From an uncultured Pelagibacteraceae bacterium (GTDB taxonomy: Bacteria; Pseudomonadota; Alphaproteobacteria; Pelagibacterales; Pelagibacteraceae): a stretch of 64,000 nucleotides of DNA. The translations under genes were made by a program, and so were the position numbers. A model generated the notes under the pieces. It was not told the origin of the DNA and did not search any database. It saw only the letters and a list, made by a program, of their open reading frames with translations. Position 1 is the first letter of the stretch. Every line of letters starts with the position of its first letter. Positions 8,803 to 18,839 of the stretch are shown piece after piece. The stretch covers positions 1 to 64,000 of the forward strand of contig CACGGB010000004.1 in NCBI GenBank assembly GCA_902572475.1. Reading direction: 5' to 3'.

Positions 8803-9951
8803 TTAAATTTTAACTTTTGCTATTGAACCGAACTCATTCTCGTAAGCCAACTTGTAATTAGGTTGGTTCATGAGTAAGTATTTCATAACTCTCTTAGCAT
8901 AAGCTTTTTGTGAGTCTACAATCTTTTTAAAGAATGGATCTTTCTTATTGAAATCACCAATTACTTTATCCCAACCTTTTAGTTGTTGAGCTAAGATCGC
9001 ATCTGAAGTTTGATACACATTAACTTTGTGCTGGTTCATCAATTTAGATAAGTCAGCAGAGTATCTTACTAATGCTTTAAAGTAGTTATCACTGTTCGCA
9101 GCATAAGCAGCATTTTTTAGAATTGCCTGATGTTTAGGCGATAATCCATTAAATGTCTTCTTATTAACCGGGATTTCAAACATCTCTTGTGATTGGTGGA
9201 AGCTTCCTAAGTGATAATGCTTAGAAACGTCTTGCATACCAAATTGAGAGTCTGATGTTGGGTTGTTAAACTCAGCAGCTTCAATCAAACCTGTCTTCAT
9301 TGCAGGCTGAATTTCACCACCTGGTAATTGTCTTACAACCATTCCCATTGCTGTTAATACGTTAGTAGCTAGTCCTACTGTTCTGTACTTCATACCTTTT
9401 ACATCAGATACTTTTGTTACGTTCTTTTTGAACCATCCAAAAGGCTGTGCAGGCATTGGCATATGGAAGAAACCAATATAATCGAAACCAACTTTTGCAA
9501 GTGTTTCATCATATAGTTTTCTACCTCCACCATACTCTATCCATCCCATAATTTCTTGAGATGACATTCCGTATGACGGACCAGTACCGAATAGAGAAGC
9601 TGCTGGATTTTTTCCATACCAGTAAGCTGTTACCCAGTGTCCCATATCAAGTACACCTGAACTTACTGCTTGTCCAATTTCCGAAGTCTTAACTACAGCT
9701 CCAACTGGCTGAAGATCAATTTTTAATTCACCTCCAGACATGTCGCCTACCATTTTTGCGTAGTCGCCAGCCATTTCAAAGAAAATGTTAGCGCCTGACG
9801 GCCAAGCCGCTTGCATCTTTAAAGTTTGAGGAGCACCAAATGCAACGTTAGGCATTGCAACTGTTGCTGCCGCTGCAGCACCTGTAGCTGCTGCTGCTTT
9901 AAAGAACTTACGTCTTGATGGAGTTTTTACTCCTTTTTTTATTTTTGACAT
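8803..9951 (-). CDS. TRAP transporter solute-binding protein, Tat signal
   Basis: SRRKFFKAAAATGAAAAAT Tat-like leader; DctP-family fold with KGMKYRTVGLA and EAAEFNNPTSD. Confidence 0.93.
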   Translation of the reverse strand: MSKIKKGVKTPSRRKFFKAAAATGAAAAATVAMPNVAFGAPQTLKMQAAWPSGANIFFEMAGDYAKMVGDMSGGELKIDLQPVGAVVKTSEIGQAVSSGVLDMGHWVTAYWYGKNPAASLFGTGPSYGMSSQEIMGWIEYGGGRKLYDETLAKVGFDYIGFFHMPMPAQPFGWFKKNVTKVSDVKGMKYRTVGLATNVLTAMGMVVRQLPGGEIQPAMKTGLIEAAEFNNPTSDSQFGMQDVSKHYHLGSFHQSQEMFEIPVNKKTFNGLSPKHQAILKNAAYAANSDNYFKALVRYSADLSKLMNQHKVNVYQTSDAILAQQLKGWDKVIGDFNKKDPFFKKIVDSQKAYAKRVMKYLLMNQPNYKLAYENEFGSIAKVKI

Positions 9952-9958
9952 ATGTCCT

Positions 9959-9976
9959 CCGTTAGTTAATTAACGG
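9959..9976 (-). promoter_or_regulatory. Hairpin abutting the Shine-Dalgarno sequence of the TRAP binding-protein gene
   Basis: Minus strand CCGTTA-ATTAAC-TAACGG followed by AGGACATATG; the 3' arm runs into GGAGG. Confidence 0.45.
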
Positions 9977-10063
9977 AAATATTTAAGCACAATCTCAAAT
10001 CAGAGTCTCGATATATTTTAGAATAATTTTAAAGTAAAATAATAGATTCAATCTACAGGTGTA

Positions 10064-11020
10064 CTAATTAACTTGATCTTGTGGTTTCTTTCCAGAAAAG
10101 AAGTCTTCTAAATTTTTCGTAGCTCTAAACGCCATGTCCCACCTAGTCCTTTTTGTTGCGCTTCCTAAATGTGGAAGTAAGAAAATATTTTTTAATTTTA
10201 AATACTCTGGATGAATTTTAGGCTCACCATTATAAACGTCCAGACCGTAAGCAAAAACTTTTCCGTTTTTTAATGCTTCAATCATAGCATCATCGTCTAC
10301 TATATCTCCTCTTGCTGCGTTACCTACCACAGTATTTTCCTCTAAGTAGCTTAGAGTTTCTTTGTTCACAAGTTTTGTTGTCTCGGGTGTAGCTGGACAG
10401 TTTATTGACAAAAATTCACTTTGTTTAAAAAGGCTTTTTAAATCTTTATGATAAATTGCACCATCCTCAAGTTCTGGTGAAAGTTTAGATCTATTATGAT
10501 AATGAATTTCCATATTAAAAGCCTTAGCTCTTTTAGCGACTGCTCTGCCTATTCTACCCATTCCTAATATTCCTAGTTTTTTATTCGACATTTGCTTACC
10601 TAACAAGAAATCCCAGGACCATTTCCAGCTTTGAGTTTCAGCTGCTATTCTTCCTTCATAAGCTTTTCTAGAGGCACCTAGTAAAAGTAAAATCTGAATA
10701 TCTGCTGTAGCATCTGTTAGTACATCAGGTGTATTCGTTACGGTAATTCCTTTTTCTTTTGCAGCTTTTATATCTATATTTCCAAAACCAACTGCACCGT
10801 TAGCAATAATTTTTATAGAACTAGAAAGTTTAGAGATAGTGTCAGCATTAATAGGATCAGAAACAGAACTTAATATCCCGTCAAAATTTTTTGAGCCATC
10901 TATTATTTCTTGAGGTTTGTAAATCTTATCATCTTTATTTAAAGTAACTTCAAATAATTCTTTAAGTTTCTCCTCGTTTTCTTTGAGAAGTCTTCTTGTA
11001 ACGAAAATCTTTTTTTTCAT
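10064..11020 (-). CDS. D-isomer-specific 2-hydroxyacid dehydrogenase (glyoxylate/hydroxypyruvate reductase-like)
   Basis: LGILGMGRIGRAVAKRA, NAARGDIVDDDAMIEAL, LPHLGSATKRTR. Confidence 0.92.
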   Translation of the reverse strand: MKKKIFVTRRLLKENEEKLKELFEVTLNKDDKIYKPQEIIDGSKNFDGILSSVSDPINADTISKLSSSIKIIANGAVGFGNIDIKAAKEKGITVTNTPDVLTDATADIQILLLLGASRKAYEGRIAAETQSWKWSWDFLLGKQMSNKKLGILGMGRIGRAVAKRAKAFNMEIHYHNRSKLSPELEDGAIYHKDLKSLFKQSEFLSINCPATPETTKLVNKETLSYLEENTVVGNAARGDIVDDDAMIEALKNGKVFAYGLDVYNGEPKIHPEYLKLKNIFLLPHLGSATKRTRWDMAFRATKNLEDFFSGKKPQDQVN

Positions 11021-11021
11021 T

Positions 11022-12320
11022 TTAATAATTATTTAACTTATATGGCTTAGGGCCTCCGGTAAACCAATCAAGCAACTCTACGGTATGGATAATTGGTATT
11101 CGAGTGCCAGCCGAAATTTGTGTCATACAACCAATATTACCTGTTGAAATAAAATCAGGTGAAATTTTTTCTATGTTATTTACCTTATTCTTTAAAAGTG
11201 ATTTAGCCATCTTTTGATGTAAAATATTATAAGTGCCCGCGGAGCCACAACACAAATGTCCTTCTGGAATATCTAGTACTTCATTGCCAGTTTTTGATAT
11301 TAAATCTTTTGGTTGATTGTGAACTTTTTGTCCGTGTTGCATCGAACATGCTGAATGATAAGCTATTCTATATTTTTTTTCTGAGTTTAAATTGATATTT
11401 AATTTTAAATTTTCGTCGAGGTATTCGGTAATATCTTTAGTTAATTCTGAAACTTTTTTTGCTTTCTTTTTCAAGTCTTTATCGTTTTTAAAAATGTGAC
11501 CATAGTCTTTCAATGTTGTCCCACAACCGGATGTATTACTTATTATCGCATCCAATCCATTTTCAAGATACTCTTTGTGCCAGCTCTCAATATTATTTTT
11601 AAATGACTCGTGTGCTAGTTTTTGTTTTCCCAAATGATGGTTTAAAGAACCACAACAATTAATATCTGGCATCACTACGACTTCGACATTGTGTCTATTT
11701 AAAAGTCTTATAGTAGCCTCGTTTATTTCAGGAGAAATAACTCTTTGCACACATCCAGTTAATAAAGCCACTCTTGAAACCTTCTTACCTTTTTTAACCG
11801 CGTAAACTTTTTGATCTTTTAATTTTTTTCCTGGGATTTTATCTGGCATTAAATTTAATGCGTTTCTAATAAATTTTGGAAATAAAAAACTAAATGGTTT
11901 AATTAGTTTAGATGATAAAGCCATTAACAAAAATATTTTTGGTCTGGGTAATACAAAAGAAAGTATATTTCTAAATACTCTATCTAAAAAAGGCCTCTTA
12001 TAAGTTTCTTCAACATAATTCCTGCCATGGTCAATTAAATGCATATAGTTCACTCCTGAAGGGCAAGTCGTCATACATGAGTAACAGGATAAACAGCTAT
12101 CTATGTGTTTTGCTATTTCTTTTGTGGCAGGTTTTTTATTCTCTAACATATCTTTTATAAGATATATTCTTCCTCTTGGTCCTTCTAACTCCTCTCCATT
12201 TACTTGATAAGTAGGGCAAGTAGCATTGCACATTCCGCAGTGAACGCATTTCCTTATAATTGTTTCACTCGTTTTATTATCTTTGTCTTGAAGTTGTTTA
12301 TCTGTAAATGATGTTTGCAT
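11022..12320 (-). CDS. glcF: Glycolate oxidase iron-sulfur subunit
   Basis: Two CxxCxxCxxxCP motifs (CVHCGMCNATCP, CLSCYSCMTTCP) and CCG/CCGSAGTYN cysteine motifs. Confidence 0.93.
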   Translation of the reverse strand: MQTSFTDKQLQDKDNKTSETIIRKCVHCGMCNATCPTYQVNGEELEGPRGRIYLIKDMLENKKPATKEIAKHIDSCLSCYSCMTTCPSGVNYMHLIDHGRNYVEETYKRPFLDRVFRNILSFVLPRPKIFLLMALSSKLIKPFSFLFPKFIRNALNLMPDKIPGKKLKDQKVYAVKKGKKVSRVALLTGCVQRVISPEINEATIRLLNRHNVEVVVMPDINCCGSLNHHLGKQKLAHESFKNNIESWHKEYLENGLDAIISNTSGCGTTLKDYGHIFKNDKDLKKKAKKVSELTKDITEYLDENLKLNINLNSEKKYRIAYHSACSMQHGQKVHNQPKDLISKTGNEVLDIPEGHLCCGSAGTYNILHQKMAKSLLKNKVNNIEKISPDFISTGNIGCMTQISAGTRIPIIHTVELLDWFTGGPKPYKLNNY

Positions 12321-13580
12321 TTAAATTCCTGTGTACATTTTCCCTGGATTAAAAATTCTTTTTGGATCAAAACTCCTTTTAATTTTTTCACTTATTTTAT
12401 ACTTAATTGGATCTATTGTAAAAATATCAGCAGAGGCCTTTAGATCGTCCTCTATTTTAATCAAAGTAATATATCCTTGGTGTTTTTTTACAATATCTTT
12501 AATATCACTTAGTATTTTAGCGTTTAATGTTTCAAATACTGCCCAGATTAGGCTCCCTCCCCAATCAACAAAATATTTTATATCGTAACTTTTAAGTTTT
12601 TGAATAACCTGTAAGGTTTCGCTAACTGGAAGTACTATCCTTAATAAATTACTCTTTAAACTTTTAAAAACCTCCAAATTTTTTGTCCTGCTCCAAAAGA
12701 TATTACTTTGTTCATTGTCTAAAATAGAAAGCTCTTGATCTAAAAGACCTAATTCTTTAGACAATCTGTTTGCTCTTTGATCCACGGAATTTGTTGGACC
12801 TTCAATTCTTATAGCGGTTAAACCTCCATCGTGCGTAAGATCATTCAGTACAAAATCTTTTCCAAAATAGTCTGGATAAAAAACTCCACCGGATGGATCT
12901 GTAGAAGATGACAATGCTTTTCCAAGAAAGTCTAGTGCTTTTTTAAGATGAGGGTTCTTTATAATTAAAGTTTTACTTGTTTCTGGTTTTGGTAAAACTT
13001 TTATTGAAAGCTCAGTTAATATCGTGAGTGTTCCAAAAGATCCTGATATTAACTTGCTTAAATCATAACCGGTAACATTCTTAACTACTGTTCCCCCAGA
13101 TTTAATAGTTTCACCTTTTCCATTAATCCCTTGAAAACCAAGTATATGATCTCGAACACTTCCAACTTTAAATCTTCGTGATCCAGCAAAGTTACATGAA
13201 ACGACTCCACCGATCGTACCGCTGTTACTTTCTCCAGAAAATAAGTAACCAAAATCATTAGGTTCAAAAGCTAATTGCTGATTATTTTTATTTAGCTCCT
13301 CCATTATTTCTTTCAAAGGTGTGGCAGCTTTAACTTTGATATAGAGCTCTTCAGGTTTGTAATCAATTATACCTTTATAATCAGATAGATCTAAAGTTTT
13401 TTCGGACTGAAAGTTTCTTCCGATTTTGTTTTTTGACTTTAAGCCATTTATTTCTAAAGGAATATTTTTGTTATAACAATGTTTGACAATCTCAACTATT
13501 TCTTCTCTAGAAGATGGTTTGAAAATATTTTGATTAAAATCTAGGGATGTCTGGGAATTTTGTTTTTCCTCCATGGACAT
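12321..13580 (-). CDS. glcE: Glycolate oxidase FAD-binding subunit
   Basis: FAD_binding_4 type; SNSGTIGGVVSCNFAGSRRFKVGSVRDHILG, GTVVKNVTGYDLSKL; start likely internal to the supplied ORF. Confidence 0.9.
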   Translation of the reverse strand: MSMEEKQNSQTSLDFNQNIFKPSSREEIVEIVKHCYNKNIPLEINGLKSKNKIGRNFQSEKTLDLSDYKGIIDYKPEELYIKVKAATPLKEIMEELNKNNQQLAFEPNDFGYLFSGESNSGTIGGVVSCNFAGSRRFKVGSVRDHILGFQGINGKGETIKSGGTVVKNVTGYDLSKLISGSFGTLTILTELSIKVLPKPETSKTLIIKNPHLKKALDFLGKALSSSTDPSGGVFYPDYFGKDFVLNDLTHDGGLTAIRIEGPTNSVDQRANRLSKELGLLDQELSILDNEQSNIFWSRTKNLEVFKSLKSNLLRIVLPVSETLQVIQKLKSYDIKYFVDWGGSLIWAVFETLNAKILSDIKDIVKKHQGYITLIKIEDDLKASADIFTIDPIKYKISEKIKRSFDPKRIFNPGKMYTGI

Positions 13581-15030
13581 GAACTCTTCCTTCCTCAGCA
13601 CATTTTCTAAGTATTGGATAAACCTTGCCTGGATTTAATAATGAGTTTGGATCTAAAGCAACTTTAATTGTTAATTGTTGTTGTATATCTTTATCGTTGA
13701 ATGCTTCGCACATTAACTCTCTTTTCTCGATACCAACTCCATGCTCACCTGTAAGAGCTCCACCAACTTTTACACAATACTTTAAGATATCGGCGCCAAA
13801 CTCCTCACATTTTCTTAAAGATTCTTTATCATTCGCATCAAACATAATTAAAGGGTGAAGGTTTCCATCTCCTGCGTGAAATGCATTGGCAACTGGCAAA
13901 TTATATTTTTTAGAAAGTCTTGAGATTTCATTCAAAACCTCAGCAAGTTTTCCTCTAGGAATTGAACCATCCATGCACATGTAATCAGGCGCTAAAACTC
14001 CACAAGCTGGGAAAGCTGCTTTTCTACCAGCCCAAAATTTTAATCTCTCTTCATTTGATTTACTGATTTTTAAACTTGATGAATTATTTTTTTCAGCAAT
14101 TTCTTTTGTCTTTTGAATGTAAGCTTCAACTTCATGTTCTGTTCCATCAAATTCTACAATCATCATTGCTTCTGCATCAGTTGGATAACCTGCTTTGGAA
14201 TAATCGTTGGTTGCTTTTGTTAAAGCTTTATCCATAATTTCCATCCCAGCCGGTATACATCCTTCCGCAATTATTTCAGCCACACAATTTCCTGCATCTT
14301 CGATTGAAGGAAAACCCACTAAAGCTGCTTTAACAACTTCAGGTGACTTTAAAATTTTTACAGTAACCTCCGTGATAACACCTAGTAAACCCTCAGAGCC
14401 AGTCATCAAGCCTAGGAAATCATATCCCTCGGCGTCCATGGTTTTACCACCAAATTTAGTTACAGTTCCATCCATTAGAACTACTTGAATACCCAAAAGG
14501 TTATTTGTAGTAGCTCCATATTTGAGAGAGTGAACTCCGCCAGAATTTTCAGCTACGTTCCCACCTATGGAACATGCAATTTGACTTGATGGATCTGGAG
14601 CATAATAAAAACCTTTGTCTTGAACAGCATGAGTAATTGCTAAATTTGTTACGCAAGGTTGAGTAACTACACATCTATTTTCATAATCAATTTCAATTAT
14701 TTTATTAAATTTTCCCATTGCCATTAAAACACAATCTTCTAAAGGCATCGAACCACCAGATAAGCCTGTTCCTGCTCCTCTTGGAACTACTTTAACTTTA
14801 TTCTCATTACAATATTTTAAAATTTGACTAACTTCTTCAACTGTCTCAGGCATGACTACTAAAAGAGGCATTTGCCTGTAAGCCGTTAAACCGTCAGTTT
14901 CGAAAGGTCTTAACTCATCAGGATTAGAAAGAACATTTTTAGAATTTATAATTCCACGAAGATCCGTCGCAATTTTATCTTTTTTAGACATAATTACGTT
15001 ATCAACTTTAGGCATTTGTAAATTACTCAT
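13534..15030 (-). CDS. glcD: Glycolate oxidase subunit GlcD
   Basis: PRGAGTGLSGGSMP, IGGNVAENSGGVHSLKYG, FHAGDGNLHPLI, GEHGVGIEKR. Confidence 0.95.
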   Translation of the reverse strand: MSNLQMPKVDNVIMSKKDKIATDLRGIINSKNVLSNPDELRPFETDGLTAYRQMPLLVVMPETVEEVSQILKYCNENKVKVVPRGAGTGLSGGSMPLEDCVLMAMGKFNKIIEIDYENRCVVTQPCVTNLAITHAVQDKGFYYAPDPSSQIACSIGGNVAENSGGVHSLKYGATTNNLLGIQVVLMDGTVTKFGGKTMDAEGYDFLGLMTGSEGLLGVITEVTVKILKSPEVVKAALVGFPSIEDAGNCVAEIIAEGCIPAGMEIMDKALTKATNDYSKAGYPTDAEAMMIVEFDGTEHEVEAYIQKTKEIAEKNNSSSLKISKSNEERLKFWAGRKAAFPACGVLAPDYMCMDGSIPRGKLAEVLNEISRLSKKYNLPVANAFHAGDGNLHPLIMFDANDKESLRKCEEFGADILKYCVKVGGALTGEHGVGIEKRELMCEAFNDKDIQQQLTIKVALDPNSLLNPGKVYPILRKCAEEGRVHVHGGKTKFPDIPRF

Positions 15031-15038
15031 AATCAGTC

Positions 15039-16202
15039 CTACTTAAGCATTTTTGAGATTTTTTCTAGTGCTTTTTGAATGTTATCCCTTGATGCAGCAA
15101 AGCTAAAACGAACATAATCTGTTGATGTTTTACCGAAAGCAGTCCCAGGTACAATTGCGACACCAGCTTCATGCATGCATTTTTTCGAAAATTCGCTTCC
15201 ACTCATTCCTGTACCCTTCACATTTGGAAAAGCATAAAATGCTCCTCCAGGCATACTACATTCTACACCGGGTAAATCATTTAATCCTTTATGAATTAAT
15301 TTTCTTCTTTGATCAAATTTTTCCATCATATGATGAATAGAGTCATCGGGTCCGTCTAGCGCTGCTATACCTGCAAACTGAGATGGTGCATTTACACATG
15401 AAAAACTATTAATTGCTAATTTTGTAACGTGAGGAATTAAATTTTCTGGCCATACGCTCCAACCCATTCTCCAGCCAGTCATAGAGTAAGCTTTACTCCA
15501 TCCATCTAGAACTATTAACCTATCTTGTAAATCAGGATAATTAAAAAAAGTTGGCATTTCTTTTCCATCAAAAATTTGTCTACTGTAAATTTCATCGCTA
15601 AGAATAGTTACATGAGGATGTTTTTTTAAACCTTCAGCAAGAAAATCTATCGCGGGTTTTTCAACAAAACTTCCAGTTGGATTGTTTGGATTTATTAGAA
15701 TAACAAGACGGGTTTTATCTGTTATCAAAGATAGAATTTTTTCCGGATCAAATTTTAGATCTTTTTCCTTTGTTAAATCATAAGGAACTGGTTTAGCTCC
15801 TGTATAATTAATCATAGACTCATAAATTGGAAATCCTGGAGTTGGATGGACTATCTCTGCACCGGGCTCTCCAATCATTTGTATTGCAAAGTACATGGTA
15901 GGTTTTCCACCTGGCATAATCATAATTCTTTCAGGGCTAATTTCTTTTTTATATAATTTTTTTATTTTTCTAGAAACAGCTTGTCTACATTCAGCAATCC
16001 CATTAGCTAAGACATATCCATGATGTCCATCATCAATGGCTTTTTTTGCTGCTTCCATTATATGTTTAGGTGTCATAAAATCTGGTTGACCTAAACCTAA
16101 ATGAATCATTTCTTTACCTTGCGCTTCAAGTTTCTTAGCTTCAGCTAAAACACTAAAAGCTGTCTCAGTTCCAAGCCTGTCTAAATTTTTTGCTAATTTC
16201 AT
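15039..16202 (-). CDS. Pyridoxal-phosphate aminotransferase class I/II
   Basis: INPNNPTGS, SDEIYSRQ, LDGWSKAYSMTGWRMGW. Confidence 0.92.
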   Translation of the reverse strand: MKLAKNLDRLGTETAFSVLAEAKKLEAQGKEMIHLGLGQPDFMTPKHIMEAAKKAIDDGHHGYVLANGIAECRQAVSRKIKKLYKKEISPERIMIMPGGKPTMYFAIQMIGEPGAEIVHPTPGFPIYESMINYTGAKPVPYDLTKEKDLKFDPEKILSLITDKTRLVILINPNNPTGSFVEKPAIDFLAEGLKKHPHVTILSDEIYSRQIFDGKEMPTFFNYPDLQDRLIVLDGWSKAYSMTGWRMGWSVWPENLIPHVTKLAINSFSCVNAPSQFAGIAALDGPDDSIHHMMEKFDQRRKLIHKGLNDLPGVECSMPGGAFYAFPNVKGTGMSGSEFSKKCMHEAGVAIVPGTAFGKTSTDYVRFSFAASRDNIQKALEKISKMLK

Positions 16203-16251
16203 ATTTTTAACCTAATATTTATTAGTACTTTTGAAAACTAGTTTTTTTGCA

Positions 16252-17400
16252 TCACCTATATGCAATATTTGTTTTATTTAGCTCTTTTATGCTTTTGCAT
16301 CCTAGTAAAATCATATCTCTTCTGATTTCATCTCTCATTCTTTGAAGAATTTGTTCCACTCCTTTTTGACCTCCAGCTCCAAGTGCAAAAAGAAATCCCT
16401 TTCCAAAACTACAAGCAGTTGCTCCCAGAGAGAGCGCTTTTAAAATGTGCGTTCCTCTCCTAATACCACCGTCTAAGATGATTTCTAATTTTCCCCCAAC
16501 CGCATCTGCAATCGCAGGAAGTTGATCAAAAGGAGATCTCGAACCATCAAGTTGTCGACCTCCATGATTTGAAAGCATAATAGCAGATGCTCCAATTTCT
16601 AATGCTCTCTTTGCGTCTTCCACTGACATAACTCCTTTCAAAGCAAATGGCCCATTCCATTTTTTTATAACGTACTCTGCATCTTTCCAACTCATTGCAG
16701 GATCATATTGTTCATTGATATAATCCATAACACCCTTAGCAATACTTGATCCTTTTTTTGTCCAATGAGAAACATTTGCTAGTTGAAATTTTTCGTGTGT
16801 TAAATAATTAAAAGCCCATTTAGGGTGTGTTGCAAAACTTAAAAGACTTTTAAAAGTAAGTTTAGGGGGAGTCGTAAATCCCCATCTATGATCTCTTTCC
16901 CTATTACCAGCTACTACTGTATCAACTGTAAGACACATTGCTTTAAATCCAGAACTTTTACATCTATCGATAAGATTATCGGTAAGTCCTTGATCTTTAT
17001 GTATATATAGTTGGAACATTTTTGGTCCACTAGAAACATTTGCTATTTCCTCAATCGATGACGTAGCCATTGTTGACATACTATAAAAAGTTCCAAACTT
17101 TTCTGCAGCTCTTGCAGAGGCCTTGTCTCCATCATGATGATAAAGTCTTTGCATCGCAGTCGGAGCTAAAAAAAGTGGTATATCTATTTTTTGTCCAAAA
17201 ACAGTTGTAGACAAATCAGGTTCTCCAACACTTGCTAAAATGTTTGGAACTAAATCGCATTTTAAAAATGACTCTGTATTTCTTTTTAAAGTTGTTTCGT
17301 CATCTGCTCCCCCATCAATATAATGAAATATAGGAGCTGGTAAGTTTTTTTGCGCTAATTTTCTAAAATCTTCAAAATTATAACAATCGTTTAAGTTCAT
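16252..17400 (-). CDS. FMN-dependent alpha-hydroxy-acid oxidizing protein (LldD/glycolate oxidase family)
   Basis: IDGGADDETTLKRN, APTAMQRLYHHDGD, LSNHGGRQLDGSRSPFDQLP, LDGGIRRGTHILKAL. Confidence 0.93.
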   Translation of the reverse strand: MNLNDCYNFEDFRKLAQKNLPAPIFHYIDGGADDETTLKRNTESFLKCDLVPNILASVGEPDLSTTVFGQKIDIPLFLAPTAMQRLYHHDGDKASARAAEKFGTFYSMSTMATSSIEEIANVSSGPKMFQLYIHKDQGLTDNLIDRCKSSGFKAMCLTVDTVVAGNRERDHRWGFTTPPKLTFKSLLSFATHPKWAFNYLTHEKFQLANVSHWTKKGSSIAKGVMDYINEQYDPAMSWKDAEYVIKKWNGPFALKGVMSVEDAKRALEIGASAIMLSNHGGRQLDGSRSPFDQLPAIADAVGGKLEIILDGGIRRGTHILKALSLGATACSFGKGFLFALGAGGQKGVEQILQRMRDEIRRDMILLGCKSIKELNKTNIAYR

Positions 17401-17405
17401 TGTTA

Positions 17406-17906
17406 TTAGAAATTTTTAGAAAAAGTTATTTGCTGATTGTCTGTTCCAGGGTTTGTTTCACCCCAGTCATTGTTTGATATATGGCTATAACTGAAACCTA
17501 GTTTAGAATCTTCAAAAATATCAATACCTACTTTTATTTCACTTTTGAATTCTAAAAGACTACCGAGATCTTTTCCGTCACCCTTTTCATATAAACCAGG
17601 CGTAAAACTAGGTAAAATTTTCAATGGACCTAGAGAGTATTGACCTTCAATACCAGTGTAAACATACATGGAATTATTACCAGTTATAAAAGCTCCAGTA
17701 ACTGGTTTAAATTTACCTAGGATTGTATCTCTAAATAGATCAGGGTTTTTATGTTCAACACCAAACAAAGTTGTTTTATCATCACCTTCCTTGTCAATTA
17801 CGTCGAAGGTTCCAGTATAAAAGGAAATATCTTTATTCCCTTCATTAGCAAAAGCTGATGAGAAAATAAAAAGAAATAAAAATATTTTAAAATAAATGAA
17901 TTTCAT
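17406..17906 (-). CDS. PagL-like lipid A deacylase / acyloxyacyl hydrolase family outer-membrane protein
   Basis: Signal peptide, beta-rich, C-terminal LGFSYSHISNNDWGETNPGTDNQQITFSKNF ending in F. Confidence 0.6.
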   Translation of the reverse strand: MKFIYFKIFLFLFIFSSAFANEGNKDISFYTGTFDVIDKEGDDKTTLFGVEHKNPDLFRDTILGKFKPVTGAFITGNNSMYVYTGIEGQYSLGPLKILPSFTPGLYEKGDGKDLGSLLEFKSEIKVGIDIFEDSKLGFSYSHISNNDWGETNPGTDNQQITFSKNF

Positions 17907-17952
17907 CTTTTAAAAAAATACAACTAAATAGCTAATATGTACAGTTTTCAAT

Positions 17953-18321
17953 TTAAACTTTTTTTGAGCGTTTTTTTATTAAGAAAACAATGATAAATCC
18001 ACCAGTAATCAAAACAAAGTAAGGGAAAAACCAAAGAAAGAAATTTTCTAAATTGAATTTAGGCTTATATAATATCCAATCTCCATATTTTTCTGATAAA
18101 AAATGGTAAATTTCCTCTTCTGTTTTTTCTTGGCCAATTAAGTCTTTTACCACCATTTTCAGTGTTTGTGCAAAATCGGAATTTGAGTCAGCTACAGATT
18201 GCCCTTGACAAACTAAACAACGTAAATTTTTATAAATTTTATTTTCATCCACAATTTGATTAGCAGCAAAACAAAAATTTATAGAAAGGAAAAAAATTAT
18301 TGAAAATAATTTCAGTTTCAT
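17953..18321 (-). CDS. ccmH: Cytochrome c-type biogenesis protein CcmH
   Basis: LRCLVCQGQSVADSNSDFA. Confidence 0.94.
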   Translation of the reverse strand: MKLKLFSIIFFLSINFCFAANQIVDENKIYKNLRCLVCQGQSVADSNSDFAQTLKMVVKDLIGQEKTEEEIYHFLSEKYGDWILYKPKFNLENFFLWFFPYFVLITGGFIIVFLIKKRSKKV

Positions 18322-18323
18322 AA

Positions 18324-18839
18324 TTAGTTTATAATTCCTTTAATCTCATTAAAATCTTTATTATTAAGAGGTCCAATATATTTTCTAATTATAGTAAAAT
18401 CTTTATTAATTAGAATACTTTCTGGAATACCATAAATGCCAAAAATAATAGACTGTTTTCCCAATTCATCTTTGGCAAGAAAATCATAAGGGTTACCTAA
18501 AGTCTCTAAAAATTTTGAAGCATTTGCCTTTTTATCTTTAAAATTTATACCTAATATCTTTAAGTTTTTTTCTTTTGATAATTTTATCAACACAGGATGT
18601 TCTACTCTACAAGGTGCACACCAGGACGCCCAAAAATTTATTAAAGTAAAATTATTTTCTTTAAAATCGTTATTGATAAATACTTTATTGTCATAAAAAC
18701 TCTTTAATTGAAAATTTGTAAGCTTATTACCTAATAAATACTTGGTATCATAATTTGAGCTTTTATTTAATGAGATGAAAAAAACCCCAAGGATAAAAAC
18801 TAAAAGTAAAATAATAAAAAATTTAATTGTGTTTTGCAT
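18324..18839 (-). CDS. ccmG: Thiol:disulfide interchange protein CcmG/DsbE
   Basis: NFWASWCAPCRVEHPVL thioredoxin motif, ccm context. Confidence 0.94.
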   Translation of the reverse strand: MQNTIKFFIILLLVFILGVFFISLNKSSNYDTKYLLGNKLTNFQLKSFYDNKVFINNDFKENNFTLINFWASWCAPCRVEHPVLIKLSKEKNLKILGINFKDKKANASKFLETLGNPYDFLAKDELGKQSIIFGIYGIPESILINKDFTIIRKYIGPLNNKDFNEIKGIIN

